A stretch of 64,000 nucleotides of DNA. Source: UBA10329 sp964500205. Lineage in GTDB: Bacteria > Bacteroidota > Bacteroidia > UBA10329. Within the stretch, counting starts at the first letter, position 1. The number at the start of each line of letters is the position of its first letter. The position numbers and the translations under genes were made by a program. Of this stretch, positions 51,216 through 60,700 are shown piece by piece. The notes under the pieces were generated by a model. That model did no database searches. It worked only from the letters and a program-made list of their open reading frames with translations, and was not told the origin of the DNA. The stretch lies in NCBI GenBank assembly GCA_964500205.1, contig CAZCNS010000014.1, positions 1 to 64,000 of the forward strand, given 5' to 3'.

Positions 51216-54200
51216 TCAGGCAAACCGCTGGCGCAGCCTCTCAGGTAGATAGCCGAGCACCCGGTCGCGCACCAGCATCCACTGGTCACCCAGCTCGGCC
51301 ATGCGGCCCAGCAGTCGCGACAGCGCATCGAAGTGCAACGTGACGGCAAGGAACAGCGTCATCAACCAGATGACAAGGATGTTGGCCCAATAGGTGTCCA
51401 CATAAACGTTGAGCAGACGCTTGCGCGGTGCGAAGAACTGTGAACGCAGCAACGGGCTATCGGGGTCCTGAAAGATGGGATGCAACCGCTGTATCAACTT
51501 ACCATCGCGCTCAATGATGCGATAGAAGTCATTGCTGTTGAGTACCAGGTCAGAGAGGCTCTCGTTGAAATGGTCGTCACGCATTTTGTTGTAAGCCTCC
51601 TGCTGTTCCGGATTGGCGACCATCTTGCTGACGAAGGCATCCTTCTCTCCGTCAATTCTGTTGCGCAGCTTCACGTAGTGGCGGGTGATGCGGTCAAGAT
51701 AATCGCGCACATCGGAGAGGAACTCCTTGGAAAGTGGCCTCTCCCCTGCCCTGTCGGCATCGCTCAACGCCACATCAGAGTTTCGTGACAGCTCCCTGCC
51801 TACCTCATGCGCTACGAGTTCTGACAGTCGTTCCACCATCTCTGGGTCGGGTTCGGATGACGAAAGTTGCTCATCAAGCAGGATGACCCGCTTGCGTAGT
51901 TCGGGTACCCAGTAGTCCTTGCGGAAAGTGGCTTCACTGATCGCCTTCTCGAACTCAAAAATGGGCTGTTGGAAGGCATTGTTCTTGAACTGATGTACAG
52001 CAAGTGCCTCGTAGGCCCACTTCGATGCCATGATGTCTCCGGTCAATGGCACATATTCATCGGACGCGAAGCCCGGGTTAAGCTTATCGAACTTGACGAT
52101 CACCCCGCTCAAGAGGAGTTGAGGGATGATGAGGAATGGAACAAGGATGTATATCGTGACCGCATTGCGGAAGCTGGCCGAGATGTTGAGCCCCAACATG
52201 TTGGCAAAGCAGGCGGTGGAGAACAGTACGAGGAAATAGGCCATGTTCATGCCCGAGATACCGAGGATGGCATTACCAATGAGCACGAAACTCAGTGTCT
52301 GAACGGCCGAAATGGCGAACATGATGGCAATCTTGGACATCAGATAGCCCGAACGGCTTAGGTTGAGAAACGCCTCGCGCTTGAGGATCTTGCGGTCCTT
52401 GATAATCTCCTCGGCACTCACCGTCAGACCGAAGAACAGGGCCACCACCACACACATGAACATGTAGGCTGGGATGTTATCATTCTCTCGGAAAAGATAG
52501 CCCACGTCATCATTGGCGAAGTAGCGGACCAGAGATGCGAGAATGACCGCAAGCACAGGTGTCTCCAAGAAATTGATGAGAATGTACTGCGCATCTGCCA
52601 TCTTCGAGCGCACATCGCGGGTGAAGAACACCTTGAACTGCTCCAGCCAGCGCGGGATGCTGCCACCCTTGGGTACGGGCTTGCCTGCACCATCATCAGG
52701 GGCGATCTGCTTTTCCAGTAAACCCGACTCTGCGAACTTAGCCCCCCATTCCTTGGGCAATACCCGTCTGTTCTCAGTGAGTTGGCCGTATTCGTCCAAA
52801 ACTCGGCTCTCTATGATATTGAACACCTGCTCGGGGTTCACATTGCCACAGTTGAAGCACTCCACATCATCGCTGGTCACATCATTGATCTGCGACTTGA
52901 AATAACTGATGGCCTCGATAGGATTGCCATAATAGACGGGATATCCGCCCGTATCGAGGATCATCAGCTTATCGAACATCTTGTAGATGTCGCTTGACGG
53001 CTGGTGAATGACCACGAAAACGAGCTTGCCCTTAAGCGCGAGCTCTTTCAGCAGGTCCATGATGTTCTCGCTGTCGCGTGAAGAGAGGCCCGATGTAGGT
53101 TCGTCAACAAACAGCACGCTCGGCTCGCGGATCAGCTCCAGCGCGATGTTGAGCCGCTTGCGCTGTCCACCGCTTATCTTCTTGTTAAGCGGGCTGCCTA
53201 CCTTCAGATCACGTATCTCATACAGGCCAAGGCTCTTGAGTGTGGCGATCACCATCTTGGCCAACCTGTATTTGCTATACCCGTCAAAGCAGAGGCGGGC
53301 GTTGTAAAACAGATTCTCAAACACGGTAAGCTCCTCCATCAGCAGGTCGTCCTGCGAGATGTGACCAATCAGCCCCTCAACCTTCTGCGGCTCCTCATGG
53401 ATGCTGATACCGTTGATGTTGACCGTACCCTTCGAGGGTTTCTCCGTTCCATTGAGGATATTCAGAAAGGTCGATTTACCAGCCCCGCTCGCCCCCATGA
53501 TACCGAGGAGCTGACCCGAGGGCTCACACAGATTGATCTTATGAAGACCCCGTCTTCCACTCGGAAAGAAGAACTCTACGTCCTTGATGCTGAATGTGAT
53601 GTCCACAGACACGGACGAGCGCAGGAAACGGCCCACAATGTCACTAAAGTGAATGGGCGACATGCCAGATGCCCTGATGGATGCCCCCTGCCCCAGGATA
53701 TTGATCCGCTCCGGGCGCAACGGCTGGCCGTTCATAAACAGTGTGTCGGTACCGAAATAGCGGAGAACATAGAGCGAAACACTGGGGATGTTGAGCACCC
53801 GAACCTCCCCATTAAGGCCCTCTGAACGAATCTGATGAGACCTCTCGAGGTAACTGCCGTCTGTGTTGTTGACGATGAGAATGTGCTCAGAGTCCTGCAC
53901 ATCATCGCGTCTCGCCTTCACGAAATGCAGGCAACGGAGGAACTCCTGCTCATCAATGTTGAATGTATCGGCCACGGTGCTGACGAAATCCAGCTCCTGG
54001 CCGTCAATGTCCCCATCGGTGTTGATGTACTCCAGTATTCGGAACAGCACGATGACCTTTTGCTTCTGCACCAGCTCGGCATTGATGGCCGTGCAGATGC
54101 GCAGGATCTTCACTGAGCTGCGCGAGATCCGCTTGCGCTTCTTCTCGGTCTGCTCCTCCTCTGCACCGTGATATTCCTTGAAATACTCATCGTACACGGC

Positions 54201-54335
54201 CAGATAGCGATCCACCAGCGCACTGCCAAGTTGCTGGCTCAAGAACACCCTTACCACATCGCGGCCGGATGAACTCTCACCTTTGGCCACAAGGGCAAAA
54301 AGCTGCATCAATGCACGGAGTATCCGTTCGCTCAT
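51216..54335 (-). CDS. ABCG-like ABC transporter with N-terminal TerB-like domain
   Basis: 1039 residues. Residues 1-130 resemble a TerB fold (KRISRSSVKILRICTAINAELVQKQKVIVLFRILEY). The ATPase follows (about 245-480): Walker A GASGAGKST, signature ISGGQRKRLNIALELIREP, Walker B VLFVDEPTSGLSS. A six-helix ABC2-type membrane domain (about 590-780) and a long C-terminal region with two more membrane segments complete it. ATPase and permease on one chain in the ABCG order suggest an exporter; the substrate is unknown. Confidence 0.9.
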   Translation of the reverse strand: MSERILRALMQLFALVAKGESSSGRDVVRVFLSQQLGSALVDRYLAVYDEYFKEYHGAEEEQTEKKRKRISRSSVKILRICTAINAELVQKQKVIVLFRILEYINTDGDIDGQELDFVSTVADTFNIDEQEFLRCLHFVKARRDDVQDSEHILIVNNTDGSYLERSHQIRSEGLNGEVRVLNIPSVSLYVLRYFGTDTLFMNGQPLRPERINILGQGASIRASGMSPIHFSDIVGRFLRSSVSVDITFSIKDVEFFFPSGRRGLHKINLCEPSGQLLGIMGASGAGKSTFLNILNGTEKPSKGTVNINGISIHEEPQKVEGLIGHISQDDLLMEELTVFENLFYNARLCFDGYSKYRLAKMVIATLKSLGLYEIRDLKVGSPLNKKISGGQRKRLNIALELIREPSVLFVDEPTSGLSSRDSENIMDLLKELALKGKLVFVVIHQPSSDIYKMFDKLMILDTGGYPVYYGNPIEAISYFKSQINDVTSDDVECFNCGNVNPEQVFNIIESRVLDEYGQLTENRRVLPKEWGAKFAESGLLEKQIAPDDGAGKPVPKGGSIPRWLEQFKVFFTRDVRSKMADAQYILINFLETPVLAVILASLVRYFANDDVGYLFRENDNIPAYMFMCVVVALFFGLTVSAEEIIKDRKILKREAFLNLSRSGYLMSKIAIMFAISAVQTLSFVLIGNAILGISGMNMAYFLVLFSTACFANMLGLNISASFRNAVTIYILVPFLIIPQLLLSGVIVKFDKLNPGFASDEYVPLTGDIMASKWAYEALAVHQFKNNAFQQPIFEFEKAISEATFRKDYWVPELRKRVILLDEQLSSSEPDPEMVERLSELVAHEVGRELSRNSDVALSDADRAGERPLSKEFLSDVRDYLDRITRHYVKLRNRIDGEKDAFVSKMVANPEQQEAYNKMRDDHFNESLSDLVLNSNDFYRIIERDGKLIQRLHPIFQDPDSPLLRSQFFAPRKRLLNVYVDTYWANILVIWLMTLFLAVTLHFDALSRLLGRMAELGDQWMLVRDRVLGYLPERLRQRFA

Positions 54336-54354
54336 CTGTCAGTGGGTGGTGCGG

Positions 54355-54393
54355 TCAAAAAAACGACCCCGATACAACGGGGTATCGGGGTCG
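54355..54393 (-). terminator. rho-independent terminator
   Basis: A perfect 12-bp stem (54364-54375 with 54382-54393) with a 6-base loop, followed on the minus strand by seven T. It terminates the small secreted-protein gene at 54415 ahead of the ABC transporter gene. Confidence 0.9.
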
Positions 54394-54414
54394 CAGGTTA
54401 CGTTTCAGGAGGTC

Positions 54415-54825
54415 TTATTTGAAGCCAATCACCATGGCTGCACAACCCGATTTCACATTGTTCGTGTTGAGCCTTGCCTCGATGATACAATCGACTGTTG
54501 AAGTGAACTTGAAATCCCAGTAGGGTGTGTTCTTGTGGTCGGAACTGGTGAAAAGACGGTTGTGTTCCTCGTCAAAGAGAGAGAAAATGAGATTGCCGTC
54601 TGTGAATCCGCTGCAACCAGCAATGCGATAGGTGCTGCCTCCATAGAACGTGGCACGGAACTCGGCCACCTCATCACCGTTCAACAGGGCACGGTAAGAC
54701 TGTCCGTCAGAGATGAAATCCGCTGTGACCTTCTGGGCACAGATGGTGGCGATGGTATCGCACTGGGCAGAGGCACTGAATGCGATGCCTACCGTTGCGA
54801 CAAGTGCTATGATGAAAGTTCTCAT
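54415..54825 (-). CDS. small exported protein of unknown function
   Basis: 136 residues with a clear signal peptide (IIALVATVGIAFSASAQ). The mature part is beta-rich with about five cysteines (CDTIATIC, IAGCSGF, DCIIEA, SGCAAM), suggesting disulfides, and contains ALLNGDEVAEFRATFYGGSTYRIAGCS, a pattern seen in Bacteroidota exported proteins. No catalytic motif. Confidence 0.75.
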   Translation of the reverse strand: MRTFIIALVATVGIAFSASAQCDTIATICAQKVTADFISDGQSYRALLNGDEVAEFRATFYGGSTYRIAGCSGFTDGNLIFSLFDEEHNRLFTSSDHKNTPYWDFKFTSTVDCIIEARLNTNNVKSGCAAMVIGFK

Positions 54826-54856
54826 GTCTTGATGTCTCGGGTTCAGTATTGATGGA

Positions 54857-55753
54857 TCAACCTACGATCTTGCTGCGGATGGAAGCCACACGGTCTGCAA
54901 TGGCATCAAGATGCGCCTTGCTAATGACCACGTCTGTGCGGCTATTGATGACTGTGGTCTTGGCAGCAATATCGACCACCGGCTCTTCGTAGGTGTACTT
55001 GATGTCAATGGCATCAAAGTCATAGGCCAGTTCTATCAACTCATCCACCAGCACATCATACTCAGGCTGATCGTAGTAAGGCGTGAGCATCTTCACCAGG
55101 TTGTTGACCGTATACTTCTGCTCACCTATGCGATTGATCACGTCCTGATTGCCATGCTTCTTAGCGATCTGAGTAGTGAAATACAGCGTCTCCAACCAAC
55201 CGCCAGCGAGCACAAGCGCACCCACATTGAGACGGTCGTTGTCTTTCAGAAAGGCATCTGCGTTGCGGTAAGCCACAGACACAAGATTCAACATTGAGTC
55301 GCGCTTGCCAAAATTGGCCTCGAAACGCTTGATGGTCTCCTCATCAAAAGCACCGATGATGCCCAGCTCATCGGCCAATTTATTGATGACACTGAGATAC
55401 TTCAACGCATCCTGACTCTGATCATACATGGTCACGTAGCCCACATCGGCACCATAGACACCAAGATTGAGCGCCTTGCGGAAGTTGGTGGCATAGCTGC
55501 CTACCTTCTTGGCATCGTTCAAAAAGCCTTTGTTATAGTCCGCACCAGATCGCTCAATGAGCATCGCGGTCTGAATGGGGGACGGGATGCTGATCACAGC
55601 ACCACCGACCGTGAGTATGCGATCTGCATCACCGGTCGGCTCAGTTGGCCCTTGGCCACTACTGTCCTTCTGAACATCGGATACACAGCCAACAAGACAT
55701 ACAGCCATTGCTGCCATGAAACCTGTTGCTGTCTTGAGTACGTTTTTCTTCAT
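54857..55753 (-). CDS. lipoprotein of unknown function
   Basis: 298 residues. Lipobox LVGC (Cys near 21). Predicted mostly helical, including EETIKRFEANFGKRDSMLNLVSVAYRNADAFLKDNDRLNVGALVLAGGWLETLYFTTQIA, with a conserved-looking ALVLAGGWLE segment. An alternative start is the ATG directly before (55756). It stands between two other leftward genes and may form a small unit with the exported protein at 54415. Confidence 0.75.
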   Translation of the reverse strand: MKKNVLKTATGFMAAMAVCLVGCVSDVQKDSSGQGPTEPTGDADRILTVGGAVISIPSPIQTAMLIERSGADYNKGFLNDAKKVGSYATNFRKALNLGVYGADVGYVTMYDQSQDALKYLSVINKLADELGIIGAFDEETIKRFEANFGKRDSMLNLVSVAYRNADAFLKDNDRLNVGALVLAGGWLETLYFTTQIAKKHGNQDVINRIGEQKYTVNNLVKMLTPYYDQPEYDVLVDELIELAYDFDAIDIKYTYEEPVVDIAAKTTVINSRTDVVISKAHLDAIADRVASIRSKIVG

Positions 55754-55892
55754 CATCTGAAAAGAATGATTTGGTGGCGCAAGTACGGAAAAATCAAGCG
55801 CATCTGAAACACTGCGTTTGAAGCATTCTGCTTGCTTGAAATTGTATCGCTCCTCTTCTACTGTTAATCTTAACTGGGGTTTCAATATCCCG

Positions 55893-57422
55893 TCACTCCC
55901 ATTCGATCGTGGCGGGCGGCTTGCTACTGATGTCGTAGACCACGCGGTTGATGCCCCGCACCTTGTTGATGATGCGGTTGCTCACCGTGCCGAGGAACTC
56001 ATAAGGCAGATGGCACCAGTCGGCTGTCATGCCATCACGCGAGGTGACCGCACGCAGGGCCACTGCATTCTCGTAAGTGCGCTCATCGCCCATCACGCCC
56101 ACGGTATTCACGGGAAGGAAGATGGCCCCCGCCTGCCACACGTCATCATACAGGTCAAATTCGCGGAGGGCGGAGATGAAGATGTGATCCACCTCTTGCA
56201 GGATGCGCACCTTCTCCTCGGTGATGTCGCCCAAGATGCGGATGGCCAGCCCTGGCCCGGGGAACGGATGGCGGCCCAGCAGCCGTTCGGGCAGACCGAG
56301 GTGCTTGCCCACCTCGCGTACCTCGTCCTTAAAGAGGGTTTTGAGCGGCTCCACCACCTTCAGCTTCATGAAATCGGGCAGGCCGCCCACGTTGTGGTGG
56401 CTCTTGATGGTGGCCGATGGGCCTTTGACCGAGACCGACTCGATGATGTCCGGGTAGATGGTGCCCTGCGCAAGCCACTTCACGTCCTGTATCGAATGCG
56501 CCTCACGGTCGAACACCTCGATGAAGACGCGGCCTATGATCTTGCGCTTGGTCTCAGGGTCTGACTCGCCTTTCAACGCATCAAGGAAATGCTTCTTCGC
56601 ATCCACGCCCTTCACGTTGAGCCCGAGACCCTGGTACGTTTCCAGCACGGTCTCGAACTCGTTCTTGCGCAAAAGGCCGTTGTCCACGAAGATGCAGTAG
56701 AGGTTCTTCCCGATGGCCTTGGAAAGGAGCATGGCCGCCACGCTGCTATCGACCCCGCCAGAAAGGCCCAGCACCACGCGGTCGTTGCCAAGCTGCTCTT
56801 TCAATTGTGAAACGGTAATCTCGATAAAGGAATCGGGCGTGTGGCTCTGGTCGCAACCGCAGATATTGACCACGAAATTGCGCAGCAGCGTTAGCCCATC
56901 CACCGAGTGTGTAACCTCCGGATGGAACTGGATGCCCCAGGTCTGCTCATCTGTGAATTGGAAGGCGGCCACTCTCACATCAGCAGTGCTGCCAATCACT
57001 TCACAGTTCCCGGGCAGGGCGGTGATCGTGTCCCCGTGCGACATCCAGACGGTTGAACCTGTGGGCACACCTTTCAGCAGGACGTTGTCATGGTTCACGA
57101 AGCTCAGATCGCTGCGGCCATACTCTCGGCTGTCGCTGGCCTCCACCTTGCCGCCATTCGCCATGGAAAGGTACTGTGCCCCATAGCACACGCCCAGCAG
57201 CGGCAATTTCCCACGGAAAGAGGACAGGTCGGGGGCGGGAGCGTTGGTATCGCGTACCGAGGACGGGCTGCCGCTTAGGATCACACCCTTGACCTCCTCC
57301 CCGAATTCAGGAATCTTATTGAAAGGATGAATCTCGCAGTAAACGTTCAGTTCGCGCACCCTGCGGGCGATAAGCTGCGTGTATTGTGAACCGAAATCGA
57401 GGATGAGGATGGTCTCTTGCAT
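55893..57422 (-). CDS. guaA: GMP synthase (glutamine-hydrolysing)
   Basis: 509 residues. Class I glutamine amidotransferase with Cys79 in LLGVCYGAQ and His in WGIQFHPEVTHS, then the ATP-pyrophosphatase domain (PP-loop LGLSGGVDSSV) and a C-terminal dimerisation domain ending in TIEWE. Converts XMP to GMP. The ATG at 57422 starts the family homology MQETILILDFGSQYTQLIARRV. Confidence 0.97.
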   Translation of the reverse strand: MQETILILDFGSQYTQLIARRVRELNVYCEIHPFNKIPEFGEEVKGVILSGSPSSVRDTNAPAPDLSSFRGKLPLLGVCYGAQYLSMANGGKVEASDSREYGRSDLSFVNHDNVLLKGVPTGSTVWMSHGDTITALPGNCEVIGSTADVRVAAFQFTDEQTWGIQFHPEVTHSVDGLTLLRNFVVNICGCDQSHTPDSFIEITVSQLKEQLGNDRVVLGLSGGVDSSVAAMLLSKAIGKNLYCIFVDNGLLRKNEFETVLETYQGLGLNVKGVDAKKHFLDALKGESDPETKRKIIGRVFIEVFDREAHSIQDVKWLAQGTIYPDIIESVSVKGPSATIKSHHNVGGLPDFMKLKVVEPLKTLFKDEVREVGKHLGLPERLLGRHPFPGPGLAIRILGDITEEKVRILQEVDHIFISALREFDLYDDVWQAGAIFLPVNTVGVMGDERTYENAVALRAVTSRDGMTADWCHLPYEFLGTVSNRIINKVRGINRVVYDISSKPPATIEWE

Positions 57423-57486
57423 TCGTGGGCTTTGGGCAGATTTTGCTGAAAAAACTAATGTTGAACAATCATTTACAAGTCGAAAA

Positions 57487-57978
57487 TCACTTTGCGAGAA
57501 CAAGTGGGAACTCAGAGACGACAACCCCGTCCTCATCGGCATAGAGGTAATGACCGGGAATAAAATCCACTCCTCCGAAGCGCACGGGGATGTTCTCCTG
57601 CCCCTCGTTGCGCTTGACGCTCTTTACGGGCGTGACACCGAGGGCCTTCACCCCTATCTCCATCTCCATGATCTGCCGCACATCGCGGATGCAGCCATAG
57701 ACGATGATGCCTCGCCAGCCATTGTCCACGGCCAATGCAGCAAGGTTGTCGCCCACAAGCGCACAACGGAAAGAGCCCCCACCATCGATGACGAGCACCT
57801 TGCCCGTGCCGTCCTGTTCAAGCATGGAGCGCACCAGTGTGTTGTCCTCAAAGACCTTGAGGGTGACGACCTGCCCCTCGAACATCCCGACCCCACCGAG
57901 GTCGCTCATCAAAGTTGGGTCGAGCACTTGCAGGCGTTCGATGTGGGCATCGCAGAGGTCGGCAGTGGCGTGTTGCAT
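57487..57978 (-). CDS. rraA: RraA-family protein (regulator of RNase E activity)
   Basis: 163 residues, typical length. Signature GTGKVLVIDGGGSFRCALVGDNLAALAVDNGWRGIIVYGCIRDV is intact. Related proteins inhibit RNase E or act as aldolases or methyltransferase-like enzymes, so the assignment in this phylum is uncertain. It is 64 bases before guaA and may be in one transcript with it. Confidence 0.93.
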   Translation of the reverse strand: MQHATADLCDAHIERLQVLDPTLMSDLGGVGMFEGQVVTLKVFEDNTLVRSMLEQDGTGKVLVIDGGGSFRCALVGDNLAALAVDNGWRGIIVYGCIRDVRQIMEMEIGVKALGVTPVKSVKRNEGQENIPVRFGGVDFIPGHYLYADEDGVVVSEFPLVLAK

Positions 57979-57987
57979 GGGTGAGGG

Positions 57988-58029
57988 TGAAAAAGAAAAG
58001 TGGGGTCAAAGCTAAAAAGCCGACCCCAC
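57988..58029 (-). terminator. terminator of the gene at 58059
   Basis: GTGGGGTC (58000-58007) pairs with GACCCCAC (58022-58029); on the minus strand it is followed by a T-rich stretch. The -7 element of rraA lies inside its loop. Confidence 0.75.
58007..58014 (-). promoter_or_regulatory. -7 element TAGCTTTG of rraA
   Basis: Exact TAnnTTTG match, 28 bases before the rraA ATG and inside the loop of the upstream gene's terminator. Confidence 0.6.
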
Positions 58030-58058
58030 CTTTCTCATCCTAAATGTGCTCCTTTTTA

Positions 58059-58346
58059 CTACGTGAAGGAAATGGCCCTGACGCGGTGGAGCGGGATTCC
58101 CCGTCCGCCCTTGAGCACGATCATCTTTTCTGTGAATGCCCAGATGGTCGTGTTGACCGCCTTGAGGCCCTCTGAATCCTCGAAGGTGATCCGTACCTTA
58201 TGCTTCTCGGTGTTGCCGAGGGCTGATGCTTTCTGAAGCTGCTGGTGCAATTCGACCCTTTCAACAGGATCGACAACAACTTCTTCTTTCGGAAACACGA
58301 GTCCTTCGAGAGACTCCTTCTCAATTGTTACAGCTGCTGTTGTCAT
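58059..58346 (-). CDS. small soluble protein, function unknown
   Basis: 95 residues with no signal peptide. Predicted beta-rich C-terminal half (KHKVRITFEDSEGLKAVNTTIWAFTEKMIVLKGGRGIPLHRVRAISFT), resembling small Bacteroidota conserved hypothetical proteins, with an acidic N-terminal part (VFPKEEVVVDPVERVELHQQL). It has its own promoter (TAGATTTG, minus strand, 58374-58381) and terminator. Confidence 0.75.
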   Translation of the reverse strand: MTTAAVTIEKESLEGLVFPKEEVVVDPVERVELHQQLQKASALGNTEKHKVRITFEDSEGLKAVNTTIWAFTEKMIVLKGGRGIPLHRVRAISFT

Positions 58347-58373
58347 GTCCAGAGTTTTTTTTGAATCGTTCCG

Positions 58374-58381
58374 CAAATCTA
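58374..58381 (-). promoter_or_regulatory. -7 element TAGATTTG
   Basis: Exact TAnnTTTG match, 27 bases before the ATG at 58346. Confidence 0.65.
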
Positions 58382-58489
58382 ACGGCACTTGTCCAACAAA
58401 AGTTCCCTTCTCGGGGTTCTGAACACAAGTTTAACTTCGGTCTAAAGCCCTCCTTGCCGCCTTAACCCCGTCAAGTCGCGACCGGGCGG

Positions 58490-58497
58490 TAACTTTG
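58490..58497 (+). promoter_or_regulatory. -7 element TAACTTTG
   Basis: Exact TAnnTTTG match, 16 bases before the ATG at 58514. Confidence 0.7.
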
Positions 58498-58513
58498 ACA
58501 TCTTTCTGAAAAA

Positions 58514-59752
58514 ATGATCGTACGCATCGCCTTCACCCTGTTGCTTATCCTCGCTATCGACCTGTACTTCTTTCAGGCGGTCAGGCACTTGACAGAGGGT
58601 CTTACCTTATCCACCGGCCGCTGGATAAAGTTCGGATACTGGGGATTGACCATCTTGTCGTTCGCTGCATTGGTGGCCGCGATCTTGCTGACAGATGTAC
58701 CGCCCTACGTGCGGTTTTACCTTAGTAGTGTCGTGATGGTGATGACTGCTCCCAAGCTGGTCGGCATCGTCATACTGCTGGGTGAGGACTTGTCGCGTGG
58801 AGTTATCGCCATCTGGAGGACAGTGAGTGGCACGGATGGGGCGGCCATTCCCGATAGACGCGATTTTCTCGCCAAATTCACCTTGATGGCTGCAGCTGTG
58901 CCCTTCGCCACGATGCTGCACGGCATGGTGAGCACGGCCTTCAACTTTGCTGTGAGAAGAGAACAAGTGGTGATTCCTGACCTCCCGTCCGCCTTCGATG
59001 GACTACGAGTGGCCCACATATCGGACATGCACTGCGGCAGTTTCGCCTCGACCGACAGTGTGGAGAGGGCGGTAGAACTCATCATGAACGAGAAGCCTGA
59101 CATCATTTGCTTCACAGGCGACATGGTGAACAACAAAGCCGAGGAGGCCGAGCCATTCCGGGAAGTGCTGTCGCGGCTCAAGGCCCCAATGGGCGTATTC
59201 TCTGTGCTGGGCAATCACGACTATGGTGACTACGTCCCATGGGACAGCGCCATTGAGAAGAAAGCCAACCTTGACCGTTTGAAAACCCTTCAAAAAGAAG
59301 CAGGACTGGACCTGCTTGTCAACGAGCACCGCATGCTTGAGCGTGACGGGCAGCGCATCGCAGTGGCTGGGGTGGAGAACTGGGGCGCGGCCATGCGTTT
59401 TCCCAAGTACGGAGACCTCCGCAAGGCCACCCATGGCACAGAGCGAACTCCCTTCGTGCTGCTGCTATCGCACGACCCGAGCCATTGGGAAGCTGAGGTG
59501 GTGAAAGACTTCCCGCAGGTGGGCCTGACCCTTAGCGGTCACACGCACGGATTCCAGTTTGGAGTGGATATCCCCGGCTTCAAATGGAGTCCTGTGCAAT
59601 ACGTCTATCGCCAATGGGCGGGGCTTTACAGTAATGGAAAACAGCATATTTACGTGAACAGGGGTCTCGGATTCCTCGGTTTCATGGGGCGAGTGGGAAT
59701 CCGCCCAGAAATCACTGTTCTGGAACTGGTGCGCAGCAAGGAAATGGCCTGA
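58514..59752 (+). CDS. membrane-anchored metallophosphoesterase
   Basis: 412 residues. The N-terminal 150 residues have four or five membrane segments, then the calcineurin-like domain with all metal motifs: HISDMHCG (DxH), TGDMVNN (GD), LGNHDYG (GNHD) and SGHTHGFQFG (GHTHG). Similar to YkuE/UDP-2,3-diacylglucosamine-like phosphoesterases that cleave lipid-linked pyrophosphates or phosphodiesters. Substrate unknown. Confidence 0.93.
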   Translation: MIVRIAFTLLLILAIDLYFFQAVRHLTEGLTLSTGRWIKFGYWGLTILSFAALVAAILLTDVPPYVRFYLSSVVMVMTAPKLVGIVILLGEDLSRGVIAIWRTVSGTDGAAIPDRRDFLAKFTLMAAAVPFATMLHGMVSTAFNFAVRREQVVIPDLPSAFDGLRVAHISDMHCGSFASTDSVERAVELIMNEKPDIICFTGDMVNNKAEEAEPFREVLSRLKAPMGVFSVLGNHDYGDYVPWDSAIEKKANLDRLKTLQKEAGLDLLVNEHRMLERDGQRIAVAGVENWGAAMRFPKYGDLRKATHGTERTPFVLLLSHDPSHWEAEVVKDFPQVGLTLSGHTHGFQFGVDIPGFKWSPVQYVYRQWAGLYSNGKQHIYVNRGLGFLGFMGRVGIRPEITVLELVRSKEMA

Positions 59753-59823
59753 CCGACAAGGCTTTCAACATTCAGATGGTGAAATGTGCTGACCGCACGA
59801 AAGTCATCGGCACTTTGACAAAG

Positions 59824-59831
59824 TACCTTTG
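59824..59831 (+). promoter_or_regulatory. -7 element TACCTTTG of the mre operon
   Basis: Exact TAnnTTTG match, 29 bases before the mreC ATG. Confidence 0.7.
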
Positions 59832-59860
59832 CACACTGAGCTTGGCCTCCCTACTGCCCG

Positions 59861-60700
59861 ATGCGGAACATTCTCGTTTTCCTGCTAAAGTACCATGTGC
59901 TATTGTCATTCCTGCTGCTGGAAGGAATAGCGATGTCCCTGACCATCGGTGTCAGCACACTGCACAGCACTGCTTGGTTCAGGTCATCAAATGCTTTTGT
60001 GGGAGGGATACACGCTTTCAATAGCAACGTGACCGAATACTTCCGCCTAAGCGTTGTGAATCGCGAACTGGCCGAGGAGAACGCCCTGCTGCGCGGGATG
60101 TTGAGGTCATCACAATACACCTTCGCAGACAGTTGCGATGCGGTGATGATAAGCGACACGGTGTACTATCAGCGCTACACTTACATCCCCGCCACCGTAG
60201 TGCGGCTGACGGTGACCCGTCAGGCCAATCACATGACCATAGACCGGGGTTCCGATCAAGGCGTGAGGCCAGAAATGGCCGTCATCTCAGCTGGTGGCGT
60301 AGTTGGCGTGGTGCGCGAGGTATCGAAGAATTTCGCCACAGTGCTGCCACTAATCCATAGAAAATCAAGCATCAGTGCACGGCTGCGCGAGCCCGGCTAC
60401 CTCGGTGCACTACGCTGGAATGGCAAGGATCCACAACTGCTGCAACTGCATGATATCCCTGTGCATGTACCGCTCCAACGTGGCATGGAGGTGGAGACAT
60501 CTGGACTTTCGGCCATGTTTCCTGAAGGGCTGACCATTGGTACCGTGGAGCATTTTGAGGAGAACACGGGTGAGAATTTCCATTCTATCACGGTAAGGCT
60601 GAACACCGACCCACGCAAACTGCACACGGTCTATGTGGTGAACAACCGCATGCGCGAGGAACAACTTGAATTGGAGGTACAGGACAATGGCAGGGACTGA
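59861..60700 (+). CDS. mreC: rod-shape protein MreC
   Basis: 279 residues. One N-terminal membrane helix (VLLSFLLLEGIAMSLTI), a coiled coil (LSVVNRELAEENALLRGMLR), then the beta domain (ANHMTIDRGSDQGVRPEMAVISAGGVVGVV...PLIHRKSSISARLRE). Organises the elongation machinery in the periplasm. No mreB directly upstream, although it often precedes mreC. Confidence 0.95.
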   Translation: MRNILVFLLKYHVLLSFLLLEGIAMSLTIGVSTLHSTAWFRSSNAFVGGIHAFNSNVTEYFRLSVVNRELAEENALLRGMLRSSQYTFADSCDAVMISDTVYYQRYTYIPATVVRLTVTRQANHMTIDRGSDQGVRPEMAVISAGGVVGVVREVSKNFATVLPLIHRKSSISARLREPGYLGALRWNGKDPQLLQLHDIPVHVPLQRGMEVETSGLSAMFPEGLTIGTVEHFEENTGENFHSITVRLNTDPRKLHTVYVVNNRMREEQLELEVQDNGRD

